Below are positions 49,541-61,085 of a DNA stretch of 64,000 nucleotides, piece after piece (within the stretch, counting starts at the first letter, position 1; each line of letters starts with the position of its first letter). The notes under the pieces were generated by a model that saw only the letters and a list, made by a program, of their open reading frames with translations, ran no database searches and was not told the origin of the DNA. This DNA is from Oxytricha trifallax (Eukaryota; Ciliophora; Spirotrichea; Sporadotrichida; Oxytrichidae): NCBI GenBank assembly GCA_000711775.1, contig ARYC01000257.1, positions 62,001 through 126,000 on the forward strand. The letters run 5' to 3'. Both the position numbers and the translations under genes were made by a program.

Positions 49541-50669
49541 TAAGATATTCTCTAAAAAACAGCCACGTTAATTTATTTAATCTAGAATATTCTATTATTT
49601 CACTATATAATTCTCAATCTTAATCACAATCATATTTATAGTATTTTTATCGAAGCATAGTATATTAATATAGCAAAAATTAAATAAAATGGAGGATGAA
49701 AATATATACCAATTAAAAGTGTGAATTATAACTTATTTTGTAAGAATTCATTTCAAAATTTCTTCTGTAATAAAATTTTGAGTTTTTATAAAGACAACTG
49801 GAAATAACGAACATTAATTGATGTTTAGAAGGGTTTATGGCTAAAATCCCATTATTTTTAATAGCTAATTTATTTAGTTTGAAAGTTAATACAGATTCAT
49901 GCAAAGTTGATTATGGATATTATTTTTAATGATTAGCCATAGTTTTTATTAAATTACACTTTCATAATTAGTTGCTTCATAAGACTCCTTATATTTATAG
50001 TTATCATTGCTATGTATATATAAATTAAGGTAATATTTTAATTATTAATAAAAGGCATATGCAAAACAAATTTAGCAACATAATAAAGTATGATAAATTA
50101 ATTAATTTATTATTTTTTATGATTGTTTTATGGAAAAATATGAGATTAAATTATTTAGTTAAATTTTTTTTATTACAATTGATTTTTCATTTAAGTGCTA
50201 AATTTAGTTTTAAATTATTATAAGGCAAATTAGCTTAGAAATTATTTAATTTAAATGTTAAAAGAATATGATTAAGTTCTATGAAACTTTCGATAAAATT
50301 ACTTTAATCATATTGTAGGCCAAGTGACTTCACACAGACTTTGTTAGGCCATATAGATAAAATAGATTGATTAAATAAATATATATAATTTAAAAAAAAA
50401 AAGTTTTAGAGCTTTTACCTTAAAAATATATTAGCAACTTTTGATAACTATAAAATACACATATTTTTAACCGCTTAAAAGATAATCAATTAATTGATAT
50501 AAATAAATGTTTTGATTTAAATATATTATTTTATTAATATTATACTCTTAACTTGATTTTATCTTAATTTAACATATGAATAAAAGTAGATTAAAATATA
50601 TTTAAATTGGATTTCAGTTTTTAAAATTTATAAATTCAAATTTGATATATTTAAAACAAAGTAGAAACG
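49541..50669. other. Spacer holding a decayed GST 3 copy
   Basis: 49689-49740 aligns with the start of GST 3 (ATGGAGGATGAAAATATATA against ATGGAAGATTAAAAGCAAAT). 49890-49930 aligns with its THAKVDWEDVYY segment. Both have lost the frame. The rest is AT-rich DNA. No glutathione peroxidase copy is seen here, unlike the first unit. Confidence 0.65.
49689..49930 (+). pseudogene. Relic of GST 3
   Basis: Two blocks similar to the first third of GST 3, separated by about 150 bp of unrelated DNA, with frame-breaking changes and no downstream GST sequence. It would be treated as IES or spacer DNA now. Confidence 0.6.
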
Positions 50670-53208
50670 ATGTCACAAAGCAGACGCCAAACATAAGAAG
50701 TCGCAGGAAATACTCGATCCAAGAGCAAGTCCAAGACCAGGACAGGGACCCAATAACAGCCCAAATCAAAATCAAAGACCAGAGCAAAGCTAATCGACAG
50801 TGATGAGGAGGAGAAGAGCCAAATTGTTGCAAGACCCAATTATGACTCCAAACACAGACAGATACTCTTTATTTATAATCACTCTAAATATATTGTACTA
50901 TGTGGCTTTCAAAAATTTATAAAAGTGTATTTTTTTAAATTAAATAGCTAAAACAATTTATGAATCTCAATAAACGTTTTAATTTCAATTGTGATTATAA
51001 ATATTGATATTTAAATACCATCCACGGGTATGACGGCTTCGAAAAGAAAACAAAATTAGAGAGATGAACAGGAAGATGTAGAGGAAGCCAAAACTCATTA
51101 AACATCCAGCAAGCACAAGCCAAACTAAAAAATTTAAAACGTTAATATATATTTTTAGTTCTCAGATACTTTTTTTAATCAAAATTAAGCAGCTTTTATG
51201 GATCTGATTTACATAAAAAATAAAGCTTTGGTTATTTTAATTTATAAAAGAGCTTAACATAATAATAAATCAATAATTTTTACTTTTATTCATATCAACA
51301 TGATATAATTTCAATTAGCTTAATAGTTTTCTTAATAGTATATAAATAAATGCAAACATTATATCTTGAATAAAACTATAAGAATTTCCAAAATCTACAG
51401 AGATGAAATGAGAAAAACCCTACAATCAGATATTCGCGAAAATATTCATAATTTTTTTATTATATTGTGATAAACTGTAAAAATAGTGATTGCTTTATCT
51501 GTTAACAATTACAAATGTATATAAAAGATCTTAAAAAGCTAATAAAGATTTCTATCTTTTAAACGAAAAAAGTACTCTAAGCTCTTTTACTCTATTTATT
51601 TTGATTTAACATTTAATACTTCAAACATCTACAGATATAAAATTTCTCATATTATTTGATTAAAATTTTTATAGTATATTTTTTGTGATTAATCCCAGAC
51701 ATAGACCTTTTTTTTGCTTTTTACATATTATTAAAAATGTCAAAATGCTTTAGAATGTTTTCACATTTGTTAGAATTTTACAACTAAAAGAGTTAAATGC
51801 CAATATAACAGTTATTATCAAACAGATTTATCGAAAAAATTAATAGTAAAAGTGATCGAGCTTGAGATATTATTTACTATTAGTAGTTTAATTATTATTA
51901 ATAATTATTTTATAATTACTAATATTGTTAATGTGATTAATGTAGACTCCCATATTCAATTTATTGATTCATTGTACTTATGATTTATTTTAATGAAGTT
52001 TATTGAAATAACATATAAATAAATAAATAAATCAATAAATATTTATCTTTGCTCAATTCGTAATTTTTTTTTCAATTAAGCATTAGTATTTTATAAAATA
52101 ATTATAATTAAAATTTTTAATTAAGCAAAGGAATTTGTAAATAAAAAAAGAGCTTAGAATTAAAATTATTAAATACAATAAATTTGTTTCAAAGTTTTTA
52201 GTTTTCTAACAATTATCATGAATTAAGTTTTATATATATTTAAGGTGTTATATCTTTTAAATTTAAAATTAAACTTATTTATTAATACTTAAATAGTTAA
52301 ATAATTGAAAAATTATTATATTTTTGTAGAATTTATTAGGGACTTAATTACATTAATATTCATAATTTTGAGTGAAGTACAAGCCAAACTAATCAAAGAA
52401 AAGATTGACTAGAAATCTTCAACGACCAACACCTCCTGATACTTCTTAGCTCCCTCTATCAATTCAAGTTCATGATTTTAAAATCTATGGCAAGTCTGAA
52501 GCAATTCGTATGCTTCTACACCACGCAGGAGTAGAATTTGAGGATATCATGTATGAGTAAAAAGAGTGGGATGAAATAAAGAAAAATATGTAAGAAAGTG
52601 GGGATTACTCAAAATTTGAATTTGGACAAACTCCCTCAGTTGCAATTGATGGAGAGCATTACGCTTAAAGTTTAGATAAAACTTTTTAGATTTACATTTA
52701 ATCTTTAAGTTTGGCTATTTTGAGAATGCTTGGTACAATTTACGGTTATTATCCAGTTGAGGATCCTAGAGAAGCATGCAGAATAGATGAGATTGTTGAC
52801 TTGAATGAAGATATCAATGATAAATACTGGAGAGCTTTAATTTACACAGATGCCGAGAAAAAAGATAAAGCATTTTAGGATTACAGGAACAAAAATCTCC
52901 CAGATTATTTTGAGTAGCTTTAGAAGAGAATCATTAAGAACTAGCACTAGTTCCTGTGTGGGTCTAAAATCACTATTTAATAGATAAAATTAAGTAATAT
53001 CTATTTTTTTAATTTTATTATAAACTTTGAAATTGCAGACTTCTAGACAATTGCATGGGCTCATTCCTATGTATACAACAAGAAACATAATTATACTGAA
53101 AAATACTAAGAAATCTTGAAAAATTACTCAGCAGTTGAAAATTATTTTGATAGAATGAATGAGTAGGTTTAAGAGAGACTTGATAGTAGATTTGAATCTG
53201 AGTATTGA
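50670..53208 (+). CDS. GST 8: basic extension + GST body B (duplicate unit)
   Basis: The extension starts MSQSRRQTQEVAGNTRSKSK as in GST 4; the body matches GST 5 (body B): SIQVHDFKIYGKSEAIRMLL, GQTPSVAIDGEHYAQS, AILRMLGTIYGYYPVEDPRE, ADFQTIAWAHSYVYN. Retained segments 50670-50865, 51019-51128, 52393-52673, 52713-52977 and 53035-53208 total 342 codons. A 1264-bp IES between extension and body contains a decayed body A. This intact arrangement supports the idea that the extension belongs with body B as well as body A. Confidence 0.9.
50866..51018. other. IES, 153 bp, pointer ATAC
   Basis: Pointer copies 50862-50865 and 51015-51018. Same position and pointer as the GST 4 IES. Confidence 0.82.
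51129..52392. other. Large IES, 1264 bp, pointer ACAAGCCAAACTAA, with decayed GST body A
   Basis: 14-bp pointer copies at 51115-51128 and 52379-52392. The segment at about 51170-51440 aligns with body A of GST 4 (for example AAGAGCTTAACATAATAATA against AAGAGCTGAACCTATTAGAA) but has many substitutions and indels. Former coding DNA has become part of an eliminated segment. Confidence 0.8.
52674..52712. other. IES, 39 bp, pointer AAGTTT
   Basis: Pointer copies 52668-52673 and 52707-52712; same as in GST 5. Confidence 0.83.
52978..53034. other. IES, 57 bp, pointer ATT
   Basis: Pointer copies 52975-52977 and 53032-53034; same position as in GST 5. Confidence 0.75.
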
Positions 53209-54521
53209 AGAAATAAATCTTAAATTGACTTTCAAAACGCATATATTAATTTCTATAAATATATTGATTGAGTTATTTTTTAATTTTTATTTAAATATTC
53301 ATACTTAATATTAATTCAAATTAAAATTAAATCCTTAGAATGAATAAATTGAATTTAGAATGAAAGCACTTTATATGAAAAAACCAAAAGTTTTTAAGAT
53401 TTTTATATTGATTGAAAATAAAATCAATCATTAACTAAAAAGGATCTATAAGTTTTATAATTAGATATCTGATAAATTATAAGTAATAATAAGTGAGTAA
53501 AGAAACTATAGATATAAGACCTCTTTTATGTTAACTAAAAGCATGAAAATGCCTAGATAATTTATATTTTTAAATCTTTTTATAGAGATTTTAGGCCTTA
53601 ATAAAAGTTATCTGAATTTCTATCATCAATAAGGTGTTTTAATAGATTTTAGTAAATCCTTTAAAAAATGATTATAATTTTGGCATCAATATAAGTGCCA
53701 AAGTATTTATCAAGTAAATTTAGATGGACTTTTTGGATTATTATAATAAAATTTAGATGGATCTTCTGGATCAATAATAGATTCTTATAAATAAAAATCA
53801 AATCATTCTTTAATATTATTTATACGGAGTTTTCAATAAATTATAAAACTAAGAAGTTGTTTACTAGGAAATTGAGTAAATTTCAGAGAAAATAATCGAT
53901 AGAGCAATTAATAATTGGCGCAAAAATTATTCGTATGCCAGACAACTGTTAGTCGATATGATTCAAAATATGTAACAAAGATAATCAAATAAAATAATGT
54001 GAATAATTAGAGCTATATTCATTAAATACACTTTAATCTCGCGTATGACCTGTATATCTTTCTAGTTCCAATAAAACCCAGACTATACATTCAATTTAAT
54101 TACTAAAGCATCAACATAAATAAGTCTTAGGGTTTTGGGGTTAATACATGTACCGACAAAAAATTAAAGATTGTGTAAAAACTTTTAGAGTTTACATTGA
54201 TTTTGTCTGATGAAAGCAATTTTTTCACTAAGCTGATATTTTTTTATCTACAAATACATTCAAATATATTTCTTAGAATTTTTATTTGTGAAGTAAAACT
54301 AAAAATTTTTTTTCGATTATTCTCTTTAAATACTTTAATTAGAATTTTTTTTATTTTATATATAATTTATATTAAAAAAGATAAATCTAGTTTTTTGAGT
54401 GGCCAAGAAATTAAATTTAGGAATTTTTTATTTAAATTATAAAGGTAGATTAACTATAACTTATACATAAAATATCCAGAAAAGTAAATAATTAATTACT
54501 TCAACAAAAAAAGATATTACA
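53209..54521. other. AT-rich non-coding stretch with a telomere-like relic
   Basis: No gene supported. At 54128-54142 there is AGGGTTTTGGGGTTA, similar to the right end of a TBE but without the rest of the inverted end. Confidence 0.5.
54128..54142. repeat. Isolated telomere-like repeat AGGGTTTTGGGGTTA
   Basis: One and a half units of the G4T4 repeat, without inverted partner nearby. It may be a relic of a TBE end. Confidence 0.5.
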
Positions 54522-54611
54522 AAGGCAGAATCGTAAACCTACAAAGTTCATTATTTCGCTGGTTACGGCAAAGCTGAACCTATTAGAATATAATTAATAG
54601 ATAATGATATT

Positions 54612-56083
54612 AAATATTTGGATGCCCCCCATTTATCTGAAATTTTTTAAATTCGAGATCTGTGAACGAGTTCCAGATTCTTTCTGGAATTCCATATCTA
54701 TGAATGAAATCTATCATATCTTGAAAAAAAGGATTTATTTTAAATAATTTTTTTTACTTCAAGATATTTAAAATATTATGTAGGATATTTTAATTTATAT
54801 GTAATACATATAATTATAATATATCTGATTACAACTAATTTTCCATCAATAACATTATATTTTATAATTATTACTCTCAATCTTTTTTATCTCCTCTTGA
54901 TATTTCAATTTTATTAATCATAATAATCTATAATAATTAATATTTTTAGTAAGAATGTAAGTATAAACTAAAGGTCAAGTTTAATGAATAATTGAAATTA
55001 AGGTTAGTTATTTAAATGATTTAATAATTAAACTACATCTTTTAACTAAACATCGTCTTTGCAAATATCAACATACGTATGTTTACAATTATTCTTTGTA
55101 GGTAAGATTAGTTAGTAATTTTACTTAATTTTGTTATATATAAATATAAATATAGGAGACTTGACTGAAGAACCTGATCATGAGACCAGGTCGCAAATGT
55201 AAACTCTAACCCGGTGTATATTATTTATTACTTATTTTTGATAGTAAAATCTTTTGAAGATAATTTGCTGGTTAAAGCCGTTGGTCACCACCTAAGACTT
55301 GTGGTGAAACCGAGTTCGACTCCCCCATTATAATGGCGAAAACCTGAATTGTCACACTGTACTGTCTTTGTCTCCAGCATCCGAATGTGCATAGGAAGAA
55401 TATTTCGAGGACCAGCCAAGCCCTTCTCAGTCAAGCCTACAATACATTAATTACTATTTAGAACATGGAAATTAAAAACTTACCTTGTCTTAAAACTAGC
55501 GTTGACTTTCTCGACGGCGTCTGATTTTTGAAATAAGAAAACTCCATTTCTCAAAATAATTAATTAATTAAATTGTTTTTTAATAATTTGACATTACCTT
55601 ATAGTTACTCTCTACTACAGTTATATATTTTCATTTAAATTAAAATAAACATTTCGAAACAAAGTGACTCAATATTATATATTAGGATATAAATTATTTA
55701 TGTTATATATTTTAATGAGACATTTAAAGTAATTATTCTTCTCTGATATAACTGAAATTATATATGAATATTGCTTTCAATTTAAAGACATATTTTATAT
55801 ATTTGTATTATATATTAAAAAATAAACAACGTTTTGAATAATTTGATTTTAATATAATTTAACATCAATTTCTTCTTCTTAACATATTTTAAATAAAAAG
55901 GTATAAAAAATTTAACAATATGTTATTGTGGAAATTATTTTTTAAAAAAAATTATTAAAAATAGTTCCAGAATTATATCTGGAAATTCAGAAAGAATCTG
56001 GAATTCCAGAAATATATCTGGAACTCGTTCACAGATCTGGAATTTTAAAAAATTCTAGATATGGGGGGGTTATCCAAATATTT
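54612..56083. mobile_element. 1.47-kb element with ~90-bp imperfect inverted ends
   Basis: Both ends read AAATATTTGGAT inward, followed by a C-run, then GATCTGTGAACGAGTTCCAG and repeated CTGGAATTCCAG-like palindromes. The interior is AT-rich apart from 55130-55540, which has a tRNA-like portion. No transposase frame was found, so it would be non-autonomous. No clear target duplication was seen. Confidence 0.7.
55264..55330 (+). other. tRNA-like sequence (possible SINE head or tRNA relic)
   Basis: Contains TGGTTAAAGCCG (A-box-like), a 6-bp stem CACCAC/GTGGTG around CTAAGACTT, and CGAGTTCGACTCC (B-box-like). CTAAGAC would be a Leu(AAG) anticodon loop, but the stem and loop spacing are not canonical and the T-stem pairs poorly. 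It is unlikely to be a functional tRNA. Confidence 0.45.
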
Positions 56084-56795
56084 GAAATATAATTTAAAAT
56101 TATGAATTATTTTGAATGCTCCTCTCTCATGCTAAAGCTAACTGGGAAGACGTTGATTATGATAACCCACTTCCAGCTGAGGTGAAAATGTCAGGTATGC
56201 TTGAATTCGATCAAATGCCAGTTGTTGAGCTCGATGGAAAAATTTACTCTCAATCAAAAGCCACACTCAGAGCTCTTGGAAAAATTCATGGATAAACCTA
56301 CATTTATGAACATCTGCATAGAATCATTTGACGAATTATAATTCAATTAAATAAAATCATGAGTTAAAACACATTACGTTTACTACCCAGAAGATGCTTT
56401 TGTAGGCTGCCAAGTAGATTCAATCATTGACTACATTAACGATTTATTCAACGCCCGTATTAAGGCCAGCCATCACCCACACCCAGAAACTAAAAAGACT
56501 CTATTAGAAGAGTTCTACACTAAAACCTACCAGACTTCTTCAAAGCTATACAAAAAAGACTCGAGTCAAACACTTCTCAGGATTTCATTGCTGGCGATAA
56601 GATCACAATCGCCGATTTTTCATTAGCAGCTCTTGCTTCTACATATTTCTTAAATGAGAATAACTCTTCAAAGAATCAAAACCCCAAAACCCCTTAATGA
56701 GGTTTATAAGTGCTTTGATTTGTAGGGAATTTGTTAGGGGTTGGGGTTATTAATAGGTTTTAATGTGAAATTTATAGTAAATGTATTTAATTTAA

Positions 56796-58238
56796 TCACT
56801 CAAAATGCACTTTTGGATCATGTGGGAGAGGTCTGAAGTTTATCTTACTTAACCACAACTCTATCTGCTCTATTGATATGTCTGATCTTGAGTTTGGTTT
56901 AATTATTATTGACTCTGCCATTAGTTTCATTGATTGAGATACTCTTGTTTTGTCAATAAATTGCTTTATTTTTTATTTAGCATCCTTCTCGCATCTTGTA
57001 GAGTAGTATTCATTGCGAGGAATATCGCACTCTATTATTATTGCTGCTAAAGCCCACACATCCCACTAAAAGTCACCATCTCTCCAGTCTTCTCTTTCTG
57101 GATAGTACCCTTGCGTTCCCATTACAGTTCCAGGCCTTGATACTTCCACTCTTTAGGCTCTGTTGAAATCGATTATTGCTACTCTTACAGGTGAGAAGTT
57201 TATCATTATATTTTCTGGCTTCAAATCTCTGTGAACAAACCCTAACTTATGAAGCTCTTTAATACCTTATACGGTCTGAGTTGCTATTTATCCAAGTTAC
57301 TTATGATTCCTTTGATCTGTTATGAAATCTCTTAGGGTCATTTCATAGAGTGGAAGTCTGAAAGCAACATGATCCTTGGCAAGGAGAACAGCATCTAGCT
57401 TGATCAAGTAACTACACTCTTTAAACTTTACTTGAGTGAGTACTTGATACTCATTTGTAAACTCCATTTAATATTTATCATCATTTAAAGATAGTTGAAG
57501 GGATACACCTTGTATGCGTATTGATGATCGTTGATAACTTTCTTATCAAAGGAGTCTTCTATTATAAGGTAGCTTTAAAGAGAAGTAACTAGGTCAATTT
57601 AAGCAAGAACCGGTATTTTCTTGTATTGAATCTTGATCATAATTTTTGTTATTTCAGAGGTCAGTTGGTTGCGTGCCTTCTTTCTCTAACTCTCTCGCTT
57701 ATTCAGCCACTACGACCTTAGAATATTCCCTCGCTTTTCTTTTGTTGAGAAGCTTCAGCTCAACTTCATGATTCTCAACTTCTATATCTTTCTTGTGAGC
57801 TTTTAATAGATGCTTCTTCAAGTCTCTTGTATGAGAGTATTGCTTATGGCACTCAAAGCAGTCATACTTTCCATCTATTTTATCATGCTTTAAGTATACA
57901 GTGGGCTTGGCTTCTCTATGCTCCTTCATATGTCTGTACCAGCTTGATTTATGAGCAAAATCTCTCTCACATAACTCACAAAAATATACTTCTATTTCTT
58001 CAGTTTGTATAGGAATTTCATTAATACCTTTCTCCTCCTCTCTGTCTCCCACACACTTGTTTGCCATTTATTTTCTATTATTAATTTCTATTTTAATAAC
58101 AGAGACCTCAAGTGATAGCTCTGGTAGTTCTTTATGAGAGTTCATCTCACAGCTATCACACTTTTTATTGCTGCCAAAGGTAAGTCTCGTTTAGTTTGAT
58201 GGAAGTGCTGTTGTTTTTCTTAAAATGTTAGCGCTCAT
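56796..58238 (-). pseudogene. TBE zinc-finger/kinase-like ORF, copy 2, with frame breaks
   Basis: Starts MSANILRKTTALPSNQTRL at ATG 58238-58236. Two C2H2 fingers (CELCERDF...HMKEH and CFECHKQY...HLLKAH) and a kinase-like domain (GFVHRDLKPENIMIN, AIIDFN, GTQGYYPERE) are present. The reading frame is lost near 57680 (giving an in-frame TGA) and regained near 57490. The total length is still a multiple of three, so two compensating indels are likely. Confidence 0.65.
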
Positions 58239-58804
58239 ATTTAAATTTGAATTTAAAATTATAAAACTGCCTCTATAACTGAGAGCTTATATGAGAGCTT
58301 TGCAAGCCTACAAGTTTCAAGGGAAGTTCTTAGAGTATTAGAGAAGAATTATGAGTGTTAAGAGACGATCCAGCTCTACATATGGGTGAGGAAGTAACCA
58401 TTTTTACTTTCAATAATAAGTTGATTATAGTACGTACCGATTTAGGAGGTGCACCTAATTAAGTACGTACTGCTTTAGGAGGTATTTTGTGATTTTATGA
58501 TTAAAATTAGGGTGCTCCTAATTAAGTACTAGCTTTAATTAATGCTCCTAATTAAGTACTAGCATTTTAGGAGCTGCTCCTAATTAAGTACGTACCAATT
58601 TAAATTTAAAAATATGGAACTATAACAGTAGAAATTGATATCAATCTCTCAAGTTTGAAACCAGTTCTCAAAACCTTCTCCATATCCTTCTTAGAGGTTG
58701 ACCTCCTATAGGATGCCCATATTTAATAGTAAGTTTTATCAGAGGTATATAATTGAAATCAATAAACTTAAATTTGAATATCATTTCTTAGATCTGTAAA
58801 CAAG
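58239..58804. promoter_or_regulatory. TBE copy 2 divergent intergenic region with CTCCTAATTAAGTAC repeats
   Basis: Several copies of CTCCTAATTAAGTAC and TTTAGGAG-type segments in both orientations. Same location as the GGTAC repeats of copy 1, but a different repeat sequence. Confidence 0.5.
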
Positions 58805-59592
58805 ATGGAGTCAATGAATGATGCAATGAAAAGAGTGCAAGCACAAGAATTGATTCAAAGATTTAGAAGCAAAGAGGATTTGCATCGCTACCTGGTGCAG
58901 CAAGGTAATGAACTCAAAGTGGCTAATCTTGATTATGTAGTTGGTTTGTTCCTGCCAACGATGGAAGGTACTAAAATTTCATTTCTAAGAGCCATACTCT
59001 GCGAAGAGAAGAAAGCATTGAAAACTTAAGATGTAAAGTTTGCAGAGATTCCAAACTATCCAGAAATCTCAGTGACTAACTTATATGATGATGCTATGAA
59101 CGACCCAGAGGTTTCGCTGTACCTGCCTACTAAGAAGCAGTTGTCAAATAAACTACCTGAAAGAAACTATTTCTTTGGCATACTTGCAACAATTAAAGGT
59201 GATTACTTGAAAGAAATTATTCAAGAATCTCATAAGAAAAGGTACAGCATCTCTTCAGAAGATAAGGACAAACAAGGGATCAAGATAAGTGAGAGCTGGC
59301 TATCAGAGCTGCAGAAGCACCCTTATATTTCAAGTAAGATTTCTAGCTTAACTCTTTAGAAAAATCTGGTACTGGCATCTTCTTGATGAAGGAATAGAGC
59401 AAGCTTCACAGAGAGCGAAAGTCGCAGACAAAGTATGAAGTCAGCAAGAGACTTTATTCAAATATTTAGCCTCCAGAGTCAATGAACATAGATGCTGGAG
59501 CTGGCAGCAAGAGAAGAAACTTAGGAGGAGGGAAGCAAGAAGTAGAAGAAAAGAAAGAGAAGCCAGCTCCCTCTAAAGAATTTTAAATGTGA
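58805..59592 (+). CDS. TBE 22-kDa ORF, copy 2
   Basis: Starts MESMNDAMKRVQAQELIQRF and ends KEFQM-TGA at 59590-59592. A 26-nt GT-AG intron (59334-59359) lies at the same place as in copy 1. Blocks GLFLPTMEGTKISFL and LYLPTKKQLSNKLPER are conserved. No disruption was seen. Confidence 0.87.
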
Positions 59593-59601
59593 CTTATATA
59601 T

Positions 59602-60666
59602 TCATTAACTTAACTACAAAACTTATTTATATACATTCACTCTCCCTTCTTTAGCACACTTTTAAGCCAATTAATTATCTACTCTCTTCGCTGAGCTTTT
59701 AATAAAGTCTACTGTATCGATAGGTAGGTCATGCATCAAGTGGTATAGCAGCAGTTTCTTGTAATGACCTTTTAATATTCCCCAGTAAAACTCAATTCCA
59801 TTAAACTATGGACTGTAAGGTACGTTGAACACTGGCGTTATTCTAAGTTGTTCATAACTCTTCCTTGTTTCTTTAGTCTTATGAACAGAAAGATTATCAA
59901 CGAATAGTATAATCTCTTATTCAGGGTACTTCTCTCTCAGCTGCTCTAAGAACTTAATATACTGCTCTGTCTTAATAGAGCGAGGATGAATAACATAAGT
60001 TTCTAAACCAGCATCCTCGCTAATTCCTCCAAGAATTGCCATTGTTTATACCTTGACTTTTTAGTCATATACCTCTATATTACTATGCTTCTTATACCAA
60101 GACTTCTAGATGAAAGTGTTGAATGTAAACACAGCCTCGTCAGCATGAATAAACTTAATATTATTCTATTAGGCTCTCTGCATTTAATTATAAATATAAT
60201 TTAAGTTGTTGTTGTAAAATGGCAGAGTGAAATCAATTACTCTCTTGATACGATTTACACCTTTGTAAGAGATACCGTTTCGTTTATAAATGTTTGCAAC
60301 AGATTATGCAGAGATCTTCAACTCAGGGAACTGGCGGTGAAACATAATAGCTCGTTAGTCGAGAGAGAAGTGAGCCCAATACTTCAAAGTTTTTTCATTA
60401 ATAAGATAGTCAATATGCTTCTATAGAAACTTTGACTTCCTCTTAGGCTAAGAATTCAGCTATTATTGCTTTAATTACACAGCTTTCAAGCAGTGAGAGC
60501 GAACAGTTGATGGACTACGCTTTAAGAGCAGTGCATTAGACTTATAGTTCAGTACTGGTTTGACATATTCACTATACATTTCACATCCATAACGCAGTTT
60601 AAACACTAAATCTATATACTCTTCATCATAAATAGACCCCAAAAACTTGTAATTTTAGTCTCGCAT
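59602..60666 (-). CDS. TBE transposase (42-kDa, DDE), copy 2, intact
   Basis: 354 residues, ATG 60666-60664 to TGA 59604-59602. An N-terminal helix-turn-helix-like region precedes the catalytic core: FIHADEAVFTF (Asp), IILFVDNLSVHKTKE (Asp), and YSPQFNGIEFYW (Glu), with about 34 residues between the second Asp and the Glu. This is the IS630/Tc1/mariner-like type. TBE transposases are thought to act in developmental DNA elimination. This is the only intact transposase frame in the window. Confidence 0.92.
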
Positions 60667-60858
60667 TTAATTAATAACCCCAACCCCTAACAAATTCCTT
60701 ACAAATCAAAGCACTTATAAACCTCATTAAGGGGTTTTGGGGTTTTGTATGAGTATCAAGAAGTACTTAACCTATACCCCAAAGTTCTTGAATACTTTAA
60801 CAAGCAATTTGAACATATCAAAGAAAGACTAGAGACCAGAAAGCCATCTATCTGGTGA

Positions 60859-60957
60859 AAAAATTTTATCTTTAAACAGTCACGTTAATTTATTTTATCT
60901 GGAATATTCTTTTAAGATTAATAAATTTTTATTTCAATAATCCATATCAATAATAAT
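60859..60957. other. GST 7 downstream flank up to TBE copy 3
   Basis: Carries the conserved 3' motif (AAACAGTCACGTTAATTTATT) shared with GST 2 and GST 6, then AT-rich DNA ending in the AAT target of TBE copy 3. Confidence 0.6.
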
Positions 60958-61085
60958 CAAAACCCCAAAACCCCTTAGTGAGGTTTATAAGTGCTTTGAT
61001 TTGTAGGGTATAGTTGGGGTTAGTAAAGAAAACGGAGGTTTTATACGAATTTTATGAATATTTAATGAGTATTAGTGTACTTAAT

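Larger units (their letters stand above)
54590..56117. other. Large IES, 1528 bp, pointer AAT, with nested element
   Basis: Pointer copies 54587-54589 and 56115-56117, the same position as the 80-92-bp IESs of GST 2 and GST 6. Its larger size comes from an inserted inverted-repeat element. Confidence 0.75.
56677..60747. mobile_element. Telomere-bearing element (TBE) copy 2, complete
   Basis: Ends are CAAAACCCCAAAACCCC and its complement, with ~78-bp inverted ends. 4071 bp. Flanking triplets are AAT on the left and TAT on the right, one mismatch from a 3-bp target duplication. Its sequence differs throughout from copies 1 and 3, so it belongs to another TBE subfamily. It lies in the dead GST 7. 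Confidence 0.93.
54522..60858 (+). pseudogene. GST 7: dead duplicate of GST 2, split by a 1.5-kb IES and a TBE
   Basis: Segments 54522-54589, about 56118-56676 and 60748-60858 match GST 2/GST 6. The start codon is changed (AAGGCAGAATCG where GST 2 has ATGGCAGAGTCA). A one-base loss in the segment matching KTLPDFF shifts the frame. A TBE interrupts the equivalent of NASKKEYQEV. The C-terminus FEHIKERLETRKPSIW-TGA is intact. Three independent kinds of damage suggest that it makes no functional enzyme. Confidence 0.82.

Noticed and set aside
49713..49904. Minus-strand 63-codon frame
   Set aside because: It overlaps the relic of GST 3 on the opposite strand and has no features of its own.
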